A DNA stretch of 48,767 nt. Source: Sphingomonas mali NBRC 15500. Its GTDB lineage: Bacteria > Pseudomonadota > Alphaproteobacteria > Sphingomonadales > Sphingomonadaceae. Below the pieces are notes generated by a model that searched no databases, was not told the origin of the DNA, and saw only the letters and a program-made list of their open reading frames with translations. Location of the stretch: the NCBI RefSeq assembly GCF_001598415.1, contig NZ_BCYX01000029.1:1-48767 (forward strand), given 5' to 3'. Position 1 is the first letter of the stretch. Every line of letters starts with the position of its first letter. Shown here piece after piece: positions 1-8,144 of the stretch. The position numbers were made by a program, and so were the translations under genes.

Positions 1-110
1 GGGGCCGCAGCCGCGTAGCGGCGGGATTGCTCGCGGCATTTCCCCTCCACCACCGGCTTCGCCGGCGGTCCCCCTCCCCATCTGCGATGGGGAGGATTTA
101 AGTCGGGCGG
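1..110. repeat. Palindromic intergenic repeat upstream of metZ
   Basis: The leader of metZ consists of two stacked hairpins. One is a CCGGC/GCCGG stem with a TTC loop near 52-68. The other is a perfect 10-bp stem, CCTCCCCATC (73-82) with GATGGGGAGG (86-95), around a 3-nt loop. This looks like a dispersed sphingomonad-type repeat rather than a promoter. Only one copy is in the window, so its family status is inferred. No convincing -35/-10 pair is visible before metZ, whose promoter may lie before the window. Confidence 0.5.
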
Positions 111-152
111 AACTTGACCTTTCCCCCCCGTCCGCCGCAAAGCCCGGAAACG

Positions 153-1361
153 ATGAAACGCCATACCGGACAAGACCGCTCGATCACGCAAAACTGGCGC
201 CCGGCCACCCAGGCGGTGCGCGGCGGGACGGTGCGATCGGAATTCGGGGAGACGTCCGAAGCGCTCTTCCTGACGTCGGGTTATGCCTATGATTGCGCGG
301 GCGATGCCGCGGCGCGGTTCGCGGGCGAGCAGCAGGGCATGACCTATTCGCGCCTGCAGAATCCGACCGTGCAGATGCTCGAGCAACGGATCGCGCTGCT
401 CGAAGGGGCAGAGGCCTGCCGCGCGATGGCGACGGGCATGGCGGCGATGACCGCGGCCCTGCTGTGCCAATTGCAGACCGGCGATCACGTCGTCGCGGGT
501 CGTGCGGCCTTCGGCTCGTGCCGCTGGCTGGTCGATACCTTGCTGCCCAAGTTCGGCATCCAGACGACGGTGATCGATGCGCGCGATCCGCAGCAATTCA
601 TCGACGCGACCCGGCCCCAGACCAAGGTCTATTTCTTCGAAACGCCGGCCAACCCGACGATGGATGTGGTCGACCTGGAAGCGGTGTGCGGCATCGCCAG
701 GGAACGCGGCATCGTCTCCGTGGTCGATAACGCCTTCGCGACGCCGGTGCTGCAGCGGCCGCTCGATTTCGGCGCCGATGTCGTCGCTTATTCCGCGACC
801 AAGATGATGGACGGACAGGGCCGCGTGCTGGCCGGCGCGGTGTGCGGCAGCGAGGAGTTCATCGAGAACACCTTGCTCTCGTTCACGCGCAATACCGGAC
901 CGACCTTGTCGCCGTTCAATGCCTGGGTAGTGCTGAAAGGACTCGAGACGCTCGATCTGCGCGCGCACCGGCAAAGCGAGAACGCGCTCAAGGTCGGGCG
1001 ATTCCTCGAGGGCCGCGTGCCGCGCATCCTCCACCCCGGCCTGCCGAGCCATCCGCAGCACAATCTCGCGATGCGGCAGATGGATGCGGCCGGCCCGATC
1101 TTCGCGTTCGAGGTCGACGGCGGGCGGACGCAGGCACACGGCCTGCTCGATGCGCTCGCGCTCATTGATATCTCCAACAATATCGGCGATTCTCGTTCGC
1201 TGATGACACATCCGGCGTCGACGACGCATGCCGGCGTCAGCGAGGAAAAACGCCTCGAAATGGGCGTCACCGAAGGGATGCTGCGGCTCAACGTCGGGCT
1301 GGAAGATCCTGACGATGTGATCGACGACCTCGACCAGGCGTTGAAGGCAGTCAGCTTGTGA
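153..1361 (+). CDS. metZ: O-succinylhomoserine sulfhydrylase (MetZ)
   Basis: PLP-dependent Cys/Met-metabolism enzyme that makes homocysteine directly from O-succinylhomoserine and sulfide in methionine biosynthesis. The 402-residue protein has the family order: a TRxxxxR-like N-terminus (TQAVRGGTVRSEF), YSRLQNPT, FETPANPTMD, VVDNAFATPVLQRP, and the PLP-lysine motif YSATKMMDGQGRV with Lys at about residue 217. The C-terminal MTHPASTTHAG loop is intact. The ATG at 153 is used because it gives the usual N-terminus; a TTG at 114 in the same frame would add 13 unlikely residues. First gene of a packed forward operon; apaG starts 10 nt downstream, as in many alphaproteobacteria. MetZ is favoured over MetB or cystathionine lyase because of the metZ-apaG context; this is an inference from family knowledge. 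Confidence 0.93.
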   Translation: MKRHTGQDRSITQNWRPATQAVRGGTVRSEFGETSEALFLTSGYAYDCAGDAAARFAGEQQGMTYSRLQNPTVQMLEQRIALLEGAEACRAMATGMAAMTAALLCQLQTGDHVVAGRAAFGSCRWLVDTLLPKFGIQTTVIDARDPQQFIDATRPQTKVYFFETPANPTMDVVDLEAVCGIARERGIVSVVDNAFATPVLQRPLDFGADVVAYSATKMMDGQGRVLAGAVCGSEEFIENTLLSFTRNTGPTLSPFNAWVVLKGLETLDLRAHRQSENALKVGRFLEGRVPRILHPGLPSHPQHNLAMRQMDAAGPIFAFEVDGGRTQAHGLLDALALIDISNNIGDSRSLMTHPASTTHAGVSEEKRLEMGVTEGMLRLNVGLEDPDDVIDDLDQALKAVSL

Positions 1362-1371
1362 GGAGCGAGGC

Positions 1372-1782
1372 TTGAGCGACGCGATGAAGGCGCTGTTCCC
1401 CAATGTCGCGGAAACGCGCGGGGTGGTCGTGCGCGTCTCGGTCAGCTTCCTGCCCGAACAGTCCGAGCCCGATCGCGGTCGCTGGTTCTGGGCCTATCAC
1501 GTGCGCATCGAAAACGAGTCGCCGGCGACGATCCAGCTGCTGACCCGGCATTGGGTGATTACCGACGGGCGCGGCGCGCGCCATTCGGTCGAAGGCGAAG
1601 GCGTGGTCGGCGAACAGCCGGTGATCGCCCCGGGCGCGAGCTTCGATTACGTTTCGGGCTGCCCGCTGGCGACGCCGACCGGGGCGATGCAGGGCAGCTA
1701 CCACATGATCGCCGAGGACGGCTCGCCGTTCGATGTCGACATTCCCCGCTTCGCGCTGCTCGCGCCTGCGGTGGGGGCATGA
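1372..1782 (+). CDS. apaG: ApaG (DUF525) protein
   Basis: Single-domain ApaG protein of 136 residues, the family's normal size, with an immunoglobulin-like beta fold. Diagnostic stretches are WFWAYHVRIEN, TRHWVITDGRG and the loop GEQPVIAPGASFDYVSG, followed by GAMQGSY. ApaG is linked to cobalt/magnesium resistance and Ap4A levels in enterobacteria, but its biochemical role is unsettled. A TTG start is chosen: AGGAG at 1361-1365 sits 6 nt before TTG 1372, whereas the in-frame ATG at 1384 would be 18 nt away. It follows metZ by 10 nt and precedes the LysR gene by 7 nt, so the genes are almost certainly co-transcribed. Confidence 0.93.
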   Translation: MSDAMKALFPNVAETRGVVVRVSVSFLPEQSEPDRGRWFWAYHVRIENESPATIQLLTRHWVITDGRGARHSVEGEGVVGEQPVIAPGASFDYVSGCPLATPTGAMQGSYHMIAEDGSPFDVDIPRFALLAPAVGA

Positions 1783-1789
1783 CGGTCGC

Positions 1790-2581
1790 ATGAAGCGCAC
1801 GCATCTTCCTCTCAACGGCCTGCGCGTGCTCGACGCCGCGGCCCGCCATCTCTCCTTCACCCGCGCCGCCGACGAGCTCGCGGTGACGCCGGCCGCGGTC
1901 GGGCAGCAGATCCGCGCGCTCGAGGATACGCTGGGCGTGGTGCTGTTCCGCCGCACGACCAAGGGCCTGGAACTGACGCCGGAAGGAGAGGCCGGGCTCG
2001 ACGCGCTGCGCCAGGGTTTCCTGCAATTCGAGGAAGCGGTCCGCGCGATGCAGGCCGGCCAGTCGTCCAAGTCGCTGACCATCGCCGCGCCGCGTGACGT
2101 GCTGCATTGCTGGCTGATGCCGCGGCTGGCCGAGATCAGCGCCGCCGATGGCGAGATGCGCTTCATGCTGATCGCCGCCGACGAGGAACTGGATTTCACC
2201 CAGGCCAATCTCGACCTCGCGATCCGGTGGGGCGAGGGGCCGGGCGAGCATGAGGGCGAGGCGCTCGAATCCGAAGGCATGATCACGGTGCAGCGGCCGG
2301 GCGGCGGTGCCGATACGCGGATTTCCTGGCCGGGCTGCCTCAACGACGATGCCGTGTCGCTGGTGCGCGTCGCCGATGCCGGGCTGGCGATCGACGCCGC
2401 GGCCGAAGGACTGGGGCGGGCGACCGTGCCCGAACTGCTCGCGCGGCGGGACATTGCCGCCGGGCGCATTGTCGCGGTGGGCGAGGCCAAGCCGTACCGA
2501 CTGGGTTATTGGCTCGTCGCCCCGTTGCCGCAGTGGCGGCAGAAGAAGGTCAAGGCGCTGGTGGAGGCGTTGGGCGCGTGA
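1790..2581 (+). CDS. Short LysR-family transcriptional regulator (GcvA-like)
   Basis: 263-residue LysR-type regulator. The N-terminal winged helix-turn-helix is complete (residues about 6-66: LNGLRVLDAAARHLSFTRAA, then VTPAAVGQQIRALE and LFRR), closest to the GcvA subgroup. The effector-binding domain starts normally (LTIAAPRDVLHCWLMPRL, LDLAIRWGEG) but is about 30-40 residues shorter than usual. The middle of the second subdomain, where LysR proteins carry the conserved P-V-C-S segment, is missing between GEALESEGMITVQ and SWPGCLNDDAV. No frameshift is visible, so this is a real short form. The ATG at 1790 lies 7 nt after apaG. Its target genes cannot be deduced; it is embedded in the operon rather than divergent, which is unusual for LysR proteins. 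Confidence 0.85.
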   Translation: MKRTHLPLNGLRVLDAAARHLSFTRAADELAVTPAAVGQQIRALEDTLGVVLFRRTTKGLELTPEGEAGLDALRQGFLQFEEAVRAMQAGQSSKSLTIAAPRDVLHCWLMPRLAEISAADGEMRFMLIAADEELDFTQANLDLAIRWGEGPGEHEGEALESEGMITVQRPGGGADTRISWPGCLNDDAVSLVRVADAGLAIDAAAEGLGRATVPELLARRDIAAGRIVAVGEAKPYRLGYWLVAPLPQWRQKKVKALVEALGA

Positions 2582-3120
2582 CGCTGCCGGTCATGACGAC
2601 CGAACGGCTGATCCTCCGACCGCTCAGGATCGAGGACGCCGAGGCGCTTCACCCGATGTATTCGGACGCCGAGGCCAACACCTACGGCTCGCACCCCGCT
2701 ACCACGACTCTGGAGGAAAGCCGCGCCCGGCTCGAACGCGGCATCGCCGACCACACCTGGCGCGCCTGGGCAGTGACGCTGAAAGGCGATGACACGGCGA
2801 TCGGCACCGTCGCCTGCTACGAGAAGCGCCAGGGCAAGGTGACCGAGATCGGCTATGTGTTGAAGCGTGCCTATTGGGGGCGCGGCATCGTCACCGAGGC
2901 GGTCGCGGCCATGATCGACCTGTTGTTCGCCGAAGGCCAGCGCCGGGTGTTCGCCGATACCGACCCCGACAACAAGGCGTCGACTGCGGTGCTCGAACGC
3001 CTGGGATTCACGCTGGAGGCGCGGCTGCGTGCCGAATGGGACACGCATATCGGCGTGCGCGACAGCCTGATCTGGGGATTGCTGGAGGACGAATGGAAAG
3101 CCGCCCGCCCCCGAACTTGA
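2578..3120 (+). CDS. GNAT family N-acetyltransferase (RimJ/RimL type)
   Basis: 180-residue GNAT acetyltransferase of the Acetyltransf_3 (RimJ/RimL-like) type. It starts with the usual TERLILRPL strand, has the central strand GYVLKRAYWGRGIVTEAV (acetyl-CoA pyrophosphate loop), and ends with DPDNKASTAVLERLGFT, the typical motif A/B layout. The GTG at 2578 overlaps the LysR stop codon (GTGA) and has GGAGG at 2563-2567; the ATG at 2593 is the alternative and removes 5 residues. The last 28 nt overlap the next gene. Substrate cannot be read from sequence; protein N-terminal, spermidine or antibiotic acetylation are all possible in this family. Confidence 0.88.
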   Translation: MTLPVMTTERLILRPLRIEDAEALHPMYSDAEANTYGSHPATTTLEESRARLERGIADHTWRAWAVTLKGDDTAIGTVACYEKRQGKVTEIGYVLKRAYWGRGIVTEAVAAMIDLLFAEGQRRVFADTDPDNKASTAVLERLGFTLEARLRAEWDTHIGVRDSLIWGLLEDEWKAARPRT

Positions 3121-3359
3121 AGGATCCGGGCGAACTCGCCGCCTATCGCCGCGAACTGCGGGGTGTCGCCAGCGGCGTGCGCTGGGGCGGGATCGGGATC
3201 ACCTTGGTCGGCGCGGTGGTCGCCGCGCTGCGCGCCTGGGCCTGGCCGGCGATCCCTGCGCTGATTCCGATGATCGTCGTGGCCTGGGGCATGTTGCTGA
3301 TGTTGACCGCGATCGCGCTTCGGGCGGCCTATCACGCGCGCCGGATGCGCGGCGGGTAG
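3093..3359 (+). CDS. Small two-helix membrane protein
   Basis: 88-residue hypothetical protein. A charged N-terminal segment (NLKDPGELAAYRRELRG) is followed by two predicted transmembrane helices, about residues 31-49 (GIGITLVGAVVAALRAWAW) and 54-76, and an arginine-rich cytosolic tail (HARRMRGG). The ATG at 3093 lies inside the end of the acetyltransferase gene, 28 nt before its end, with GGAGG 4 nt upstream, so translation is probably coupled. Last gene of the metZ operon. No recognised family; function unknown. Confidence 0.75.
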   Translation: MESRPPPNLKDPGELAAYRRELRGVASGVRWGGIGITLVGAVVAALRAWAWPAIPALIPMIVVAWGMLLMLTAIALRAAYHARRMRGG

Positions 3360-3382
3360 AGCGAAGCAACCCGCGCCTCAAA

Positions 3383-3419
3383 CCTTCTCCCACAAGGGGA
3401 GAAGGGACTTTTTCCTTTT
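3383..3419 (+). terminator. Hairpin terminator of the metZ operon, related to a dispersed repeat
   Basis: CCTTCTCCC (3383-3391) pairs perfectly with GGGAGAAGG (3397-3405) around a 5-nt loop and is followed by a T-rich run (CTTTTTCCTTTTCC). It lies between converging genes. The stem-loop sequence is the same as the 3' hairpin of the repeat found inside glyS (43726-43748), so this terminator appears to be derived from half of that dispersed element. Confidence 0.7.
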
Positions 3420-3434
3420 CCGATCCGCGTCTCG

Positions 3435-4751
3435 TCAGTTCGGCAAGGGTCCGTCCGCCAATAGCACCAATGCCCGTGTCATCAGCATGATGAGCCGGTT
3501 CTCCTCGACACCGGCGTCGTTCCGATGCCAGCCGGCGGCAATCGCGAGCCAGCGCCCGTCCTTGCGCCTGACCAGGAAATTGAGCGTGACGACGCCGGGT
3601 TCTGACCCGCCCTTGAACCCGACATAGTCGAACTTGCTGCGCGTGGCGGGATCGATCCCGGGATTGATCGCCAGCAACGCCAGGGGCGTTTCCCCGTCCT
3701 CCTTGCGGAGCCAGTCGAACATCCCGGCAGTCTCGGCAGGACTGGCGAACCATTCGAGCGTATCGATCTTGCTCGGCTTCCCAGCGAACATCATCGGGTC
3801 GACCGGCGTCGTCCGCAGCCGTTCAGCATTGCCATCGAGCAGTTTGCGCCGCGCCGAAGGCGCCGGCGATGTCACCCATTGTGCCGCGAGATCGGCATTG
3901 GCGGAGCTTTTCAGCGCGAACATCTGTCGCGTGGTCAGGACCGGCGCGAGGCCGGCGACGCCCGCCTTGGTGACGAAGTCATCGAGCCGATCGCCCTCTA
4001 GCGACACCAATGTGTCGGTTGCGGTGTTATCGCTGATCGAGATCATCAGAGTGGCGAGCGTCTGGATCGTCACCGGGCTGCCCGCCGGCCAGTTCTGCGT
4101 AATGCCCGAGGGCAGCGACGCGGGACCGACCGGCACCACGTCGCTCCACTTGCGGTCGCCCGCACCCACCTCGCGCGCCAGCTCGCCGAGTACCCAGAGC
4201 TTGAACGCCGAGCCAAGCGGCATCGCCTTGTCGGGCGCGATCCCGGTCACCAGGCGCGGCGCTCCTTCACCGAGCGCGTAGATGCCAAGGCCGGTCGTTC
4301 CGGGAAGCGCCCGGATATCGGCGGCGAGCTTGTCGAGCGTATCCCCCGTCATCTCGGGGCCGGTGAAGAGCAGGCCGACGACCTGATGCGGCGCCGCCGG
4401 ATCGATCGCGATCTGCGCATTGACGATACCGCGTTCGAACCGGACCCGCAGATTGGCCGAGAATGGCGTGACGGCGGTCAGCCTGTCGATCGCCAGCGGC
4501 TTGCCCATCTGGGCGGTCATCGACGCAACGACCGTTTCCCATTTTTCCTTGGGCAACGCGGCATGGAAGCTCGGAGCAAAATAGCCATCGAAGTCACCGC
4601 TGCCGGCGATCACGCCGATCAACTGGCGCGAACGCGCATCGAGCGCGGGATCAGCGCGTACCGCCTCGGCGATAGGGGTCTGCGCTGCAGCCAATGGCGC
4701 CGGCATTAGGCAGGCGACCACGACGAGCGCGCGGATCATCCACACGCGCAT
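3435..4751 (-). CDS. Secreted serine hydrolase, class A beta-lactamase fold
   Basis: 438 residues: signal peptide (about 1-23, ending LAAAQ), an N-terminal alpha/beta domain of about 130 residues, then a class A-like beta-lactamase domain. The catalytic Ser-x-x-Lys is SAFK (181-184), the SDN loop is SISDN (240-242) and the third box is FKGGSEPG in place of KTG. The omega-loop ExxLN motif carrying the deacylating Glu166 is not visible, so efficient beta-lactam hydrolysis is doubtful; peptidase, esterase or cell-wall activity is more likely. The start at 4751 is chosen because it begins the signal peptide. Eight bases downstream of the 4760-5965 gene, probably the same operon. Exported to the periplasm. 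Confidence 0.85.
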   Translation of the reverse strand: MRVWMIRALVVVACLMPAPLAAAQTPIAEAVRADPALDARSRQLIGVIAGSGDFDGYFAPSFHAALPKEKWETVVASMTAQMGKPLAIDRLTAVTPFSANLRVRFERGIVNAQIAIDPAAPHQVVGLLFTGPEMTGDTLDKLAADIRALPGTTGLGIYALGEGAPRLVTGIAPDKAMPLGSAFKLWVLGELAREVGAGDRKWSDVVPVGPASLPSGITQNWPAGSPVTIQTLATLMISISDNTATDTLVSLEGDRLDDFVTKAGVAGLAPVLTTRQMFALKSSANADLAAQWVTSPAPSARRKLLDGNAERLRTTPVDPMMFAGKPSKIDTLEWFASPAETAGMFDWLRKEDGETPLALLAINPGIDPATRSKFDYVGFKGGSEPGVVTLNFLVRRKDGRWLAIAAGWHRNDAGVEENRLIMLMTRALVLLADGPLPN

Positions 4752-4759
4752 CGCCGAAT

Positions 4760-5965
4760 TCAGCTGGCCTTCGGACCGGACGGCGGATCGACCGACAGAT
4801 CGAGCATCTCGATCTGTGGCCTGGGCTCCCTGACCAGCAACCGCGATCCGGTATTGGTGGTGAGCCGCGCTGTCAGCGTATAGCGTTCGACGCGCATCAC
4901 CCCAGGCTGCGACGGATCCATCTTGAGCGGGGCATAGCGTCGCGCGGTTATTCCCGTCAGGATCGGCTTCACCCAATAGGGTTCATCAACCGACTTGCCC
5001 GAGCGCAGCACGCCGGCATCGCTGACCCGGCCGTCAGGGGTTACCCAAAAGCCGATATCGACCCATTCGCCGTCATAACTGGTCCGCGACAATTTGGTCA
5101 GCGTCTCTCCCGAATTTGCGCCACGGTCGGTGTCATCGACCGATTTGAGCGGTGGGGCATAAAGCAACACCGGTGCACTACCCTGGTCGGTGGCACGGTA
5201 ATCGGCGATCAGCTTGTCGATCGCACTGGGGTCGCCGGTCTTGGCATCCAGCCGCGCCATCAGTACGCGAGCCGCCTGGCTGAAGGGCTTCATATGCGGG
5301 TCGGCATTGTTGATCAGCCAGTCCGCGGCTTTGTGGGCTTCGCCCTTATATTCGAACGGTAGCGCCAGCGCGAGCTGGCTGTACAGGCCGACGATGCGCA
5401 GGCGTGCCATGCCCTGGATGTTGTACAGACCGAGCTTAACCGCCTGGCGCTCGACGCTCGAATATTTGTCGACCGCCTCATCTATGCGGTTGAACCGCGC
5501 ATACATGTCGCCGACTTCGATTTCCCCGCCCAGCACGCGCGGGTCTTTCTCTGGCAGGCCAGCCTTGAGCGCGCTTACCATATCGAACGTGCCGACCCGG
5601 AACGCCTCTCCGTCGCCGAGATGCGCCGCGATGCGGTAATTGGCGCGCAAGAGGTCGGCCACCGGCTCGGGATAGTCGTGCGCAAAGCGCTTATTGCGAC
5701 CGATCGACTTGAGCAGGGTGGAGCGAGCATCCTCATATTTGCCGTCAACGAACTGGTGCTCGGCGACCTTCAGCGTGGCATTGATGTCCTGATCGGGCGG
5801 ACATTTGCGGTCGATACAGGCCTTCAGCGCTTTCTGCAGGTCAGGAAGGCGCTCGCCGGTAATGACGATGTCGGCCTTGGAAGCATCGGCCGCGTTATCC
5901 TGCGCGGCGACGGTCGCCGGAGCAGAGGCGAGCAATAAAGCGAACAGGGTCAAGCTACGCGACAT
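4760..5965 (-). CDS. Exported protein with TonB C-terminal-like domain
   Basis: 401-residue exported protein with a signal peptide (MSRSLTLFALLLASAPATVAAQ). The middle (about 40-260) is helical and TPR/Sel1-like in character, with repeated YxxA, LGDGEAF and IDEAVDKYSSVERQA segments and a two-cysteine segment (CIDRKC). The C-terminal part (about 305-370) resembles the TonB energy-transducer C-terminal domain: DIGFWVTPDGRVSDAGVLRS, then W-V-K-P-I and ARRYAPLK. No N-terminal transmembrane anchor or proline-rich spacer is seen, so it is not a standard TonB. GGAAGGA precedes the ATG at 5965. It sits 8 nt upstream of the serine hydrolase gene. Function not known; domain assignments are by motif reading. 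Confidence 0.75.
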   Translation of the reverse strand: MSRSLTLFALLLASAPATVAAQDNAADASKADIVITGERLPDLQKALKACIDRKCPPDQDINATLKVAEHQFVDGKYEDARSTLLKSIGRNKRFAHDYPEPVADLLRANYRIAAHLGDGEAFRVGTFDMVSALKAGLPEKDPRVLGGEIEVGDMYARFNRIDEAVDKYSSVERQAVKLGLYNIQGMARLRIVGLYSQLALALPFEYKGEAHKAADWLINNADPHMKPFSQAARVLMARLDAKTGDPSAIDKLIADYRATDQGSAPVLLYAPPLKSVDDTDRGANSGETLTKLSRTSYDGEWVDIGFWVTPDGRVSDAGVLRSGKSVDEPYWVKPILTGITARRYAPLKMDPSQPGVMRVERYTLTARLTTNTGSRLLVREPRPQIEMLDLSVDPPSGPKAS

Positions 5966-6034
5966 GACGTGAATCCTTCCAGACGCGACAGCCGTTCGTA
6001 CCATTCTGCTTCGAATCGCGGAAGCGTCGCGCGA

Positions 6035-8017
6035 TCACGCGTCGATCGCTTCTTCATCCAATCTGGCGGCATTTTCCTGGATGAAGGCGAAGCGGTGCGC
6101 CGGGTTGGTGCCCATTAGCCGGTCGACCAGATCCTTCACGCCGGCGCGTTCTTCATATTCCTGCGGCAAGGTGATGCGGATCAGCCCGCGCGAGCCGGGA
6201 TTCATCGTCGTTTCCTTGAGCTGGTTGGGGTTCATCTCGCCCAGACCCTTGAATCGGCTGACCTCGACCTTCTTGCCTTTGAACTCCTTGGCCTCGAGCT
6301 CGGCGCGATGCGCATCGTCGCGCGCGTACAGGCTCTTGGTGCCGGCGGTCAGGCGATAGAGTGGCGGCTGGGCAAGATAGAGGTGCCCGCGGCGGACGAT
6401 GTCCGGCATTTCCTGGAAGAAGAAGGTCATCAACAGGGTCGCGATATGCGCGCCGTCGACATCGGCGTCGGTCATGATGATCACGCGTTCGTAGCGCAGA
6501 TTGTCGGGTTCGCAGTCCTTGCGCGTGCCGCAGCCTAGCGCCAAGGTCAGGTCAGCGATTTCCTGGTTGGCGAAGATCTTGGCGCTCGTTGCGCTCGCGA
6601 CGTTGAGGATCTTGCCGCGGATCGGCAGGATCGCCTGGGTCTTGCGGTCGCGTGCCTGCTTGGCCGAGCCGCCGGCCGAATCGCCTTCGACGATGAAAAT
6701 CTCGGTGCCGGCGGGATCGTCGGCCGAGCAATCGGTCAGTTTGCCAGGCAGGCGCAACTTGCGCCCCGAGGTCGCCGACTTGCGTTTGACCTCGCGCTCC
6801 TGCTTGCGGCGGAGGCGCTCGTCCATCCGCTCGACGACATAGCCGAGCAGCGCCTTGCCGCGGTCCATATTGTCCGACAGAAAATGGTCGAAATGGTCGC
6901 GCACCGCGCGCTCGACCATAGTTGCCGCCTCGGGGCTGGTCAGCCGATCCTTGGTCTGGCTCTGGAATTGCGGCTCGCGGATGAACACCGACAGCATCAG
7001 CTCGCAGCCGACCATCACGTCGTCGGCGGTGATGTCCTTGGCGCGCTTCTGCCCGACCAATTCGCCGAACGCGCGGATGCCGCGGACGAGTGCGGCGCGC
7101 AGGCCGGCTTCGTGCGTGCCGCCGTCGGGGGTCGGGATGGTGTTGCAATACCAGCTATAGCTGCCGTCGGACCAGAGCGGCCAGGCCACTGCCCATTCGA
7201 CGCGGCCCTGGCTTTCGCCGGGGAAATCCTGGCTGCCCGAGAAGAAATTGGCGGTGGCGCATTCGCGGTCGCCAATTTGCTCCTTCAGATGATCGGCCAA
7301 GCCGCCGGGGAACTGGAATACCGCTTCGGCTGGGGTGTCGTCGGTGATGAGTTCGGGCGCGCATTTCCAGCGAATCTCGACGCCCGCGAACAGATACGCC
7401 TTGGAGCGCGCCAATTTGTACAGCCGCGCCGGCTTGAAGTGCAGCTCGGGCCCGAAAATCTCGGGGTCGGGCGTGAACGCGACCGAGGTGCCACGGCGAT
7501 TGGGGGTCGGTCCCAGTTTCTCGATCGGACCGAGCGTCAGTCCCTTGGAAAAGCGCTGGCGGAACAATTCGCGGTTGCGCGCGACCTCGATCACCGTGTC
7601 CTCGCTCAGCGCGTTGACCACGCTGATGCCGACGCCGTGCAGACCGCCCGAGGTTGCGTAAGCCTTGCCGTCGAACTTGCCGCCGGCATGCAGCATCGAG
7701 AGGATCACTTCGAGCGCCGACTTGTCGGGGAATTTGGGATGCGGGTCGACCGGCATGCCGCGGCCATTGTCGACGATCGTCAGCCGGTTACCGATATCCA
7801 GCGTGACCTCGATCCGCGTCGCGTGCCCGGCGACCGCCTCATCCATCGAATTGTCGAGCACTTCGGCCGCGAGGTGGTGCATCGCGCGCTCGTCGGTCCC
7901 GCCGACATACATGCCGGGCCGGCGGCGCACCGGCTCCAGCCCCTCGAGCACTTCGATCGAGGAGGCGTCATACTCGTTGCCGGGCTTACCGGAAGAAGCG
8001 AACAAATCGTCGGACAT
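6035..8017 (-). CDS. parE: DNA topoisomerase IV subunit B (ParE)
   Basis: 660-residue type IIA topoisomerase ATPase subunit that, with ParC, decatenates daughter chromosomes. GHKL ATPase motifs: EVLDNSMDEA (catalytic region near residue 56), DNGRGMP, and the ATP-lid SGGLHGVGISVVNALSE. The transducer domain is followed by TOPRIM motifs EGDSAGGSAKQARDR (Glu near 442) and DADVDGAHI (near 515), PLYRL and the C-terminal RFKGLGEMNP. Length and the RRRPGMYVGGTDERAMHHL start match ParE rather than GyrB (about 800 residues, with an insert). Complete, reverse strand, followed after 69 nt by the TonB-C-like gene. Confidence 0.96.
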   Translation of the reverse strand: MSDDLFASSGKPGNEYDASSIEVLEGLEPVRRRPGMYVGGTDERAMHHLAAEVLDNSMDEAVAGHATRIEVTLDIGNRLTIVDNGRGMPVDPHPKFPDKSALEVILSMLHAGGKFDGKAYATSGGLHGVGISVVNALSEDTVIEVARNRELFRQRFSKGLTLGPIEKLGPTPNRRGTSVAFTPDPEIFGPELHFKPARLYKLARSKAYLFAGVEIRWKCAPELITDDTPAEAVFQFPGGLADHLKEQIGDRECATANFFSGSQDFPGESQGRVEWAVAWPLWSDGSYSWYCNTIPTPDGGTHEAGLRAALVRGIRAFGELVGQKRAKDITADDVMVGCELMLSVFIREPQFQSQTKDRLTSPEAATMVERAVRDHFDHFLSDNMDRGKALLGYVVERMDERLRRKQEREVKRKSATSGRKLRLPGKLTDCSADDPAGTEIFIVEGDSAGGSAKQARDRKTQAILPIRGKILNVASATSAKIFANQEIADLTLALGCGTRKDCEPDNLRYERVIIMTDADVDGAHIATLLMTFFFQEMPDIVRRGHLYLAQPPLYRLTAGTKSLYARDDAHRAELEAKEFKGKKVEVSRFKGLGEMNPNQLKETTMNPGSRGLIRITLPQEYEERAGVKDLVDRLMGTNPAHRFAFIQENAARLDEEAIDA

Positions 8018-8090
8018 ATGTCACGTATAGGAGGGGCGGAATCCGCTGCAAGGGCTGCGCGCGCGACGGCGTCGCCTATCCACAGCAAAT

Positions 8091-8119
8091 CGCGCGCCCG
8101 AATGCTCTTCGGACGCGCG
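8091..8119 (-). terminator. Hairpin between gcrA and parE
   Basis: CGCGCG-C-CCGAA is complementary to TTCGG-A-CGCGCG: 6 + 5 bp with one mismatch and a 5-nt loop. It lies 26 nt after the gcrA stop codon on the reverse strand and is followed there by a short ATTTG stretch, so it is a plausible weak terminator ahead of parE. The rest of the 127-nt gcrA-parE gap shows no further feature. Confidence 0.45.
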
Positions 8120-8144
8120 ATATGCGGTCATCGATGATCCCGGG

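Noticed and set aside
3435..4751. Clinical-type class A beta-lactamase
   Set aside because: No ExxLN glutamate and an altered KTG box; called a serine hydrolase of that fold.
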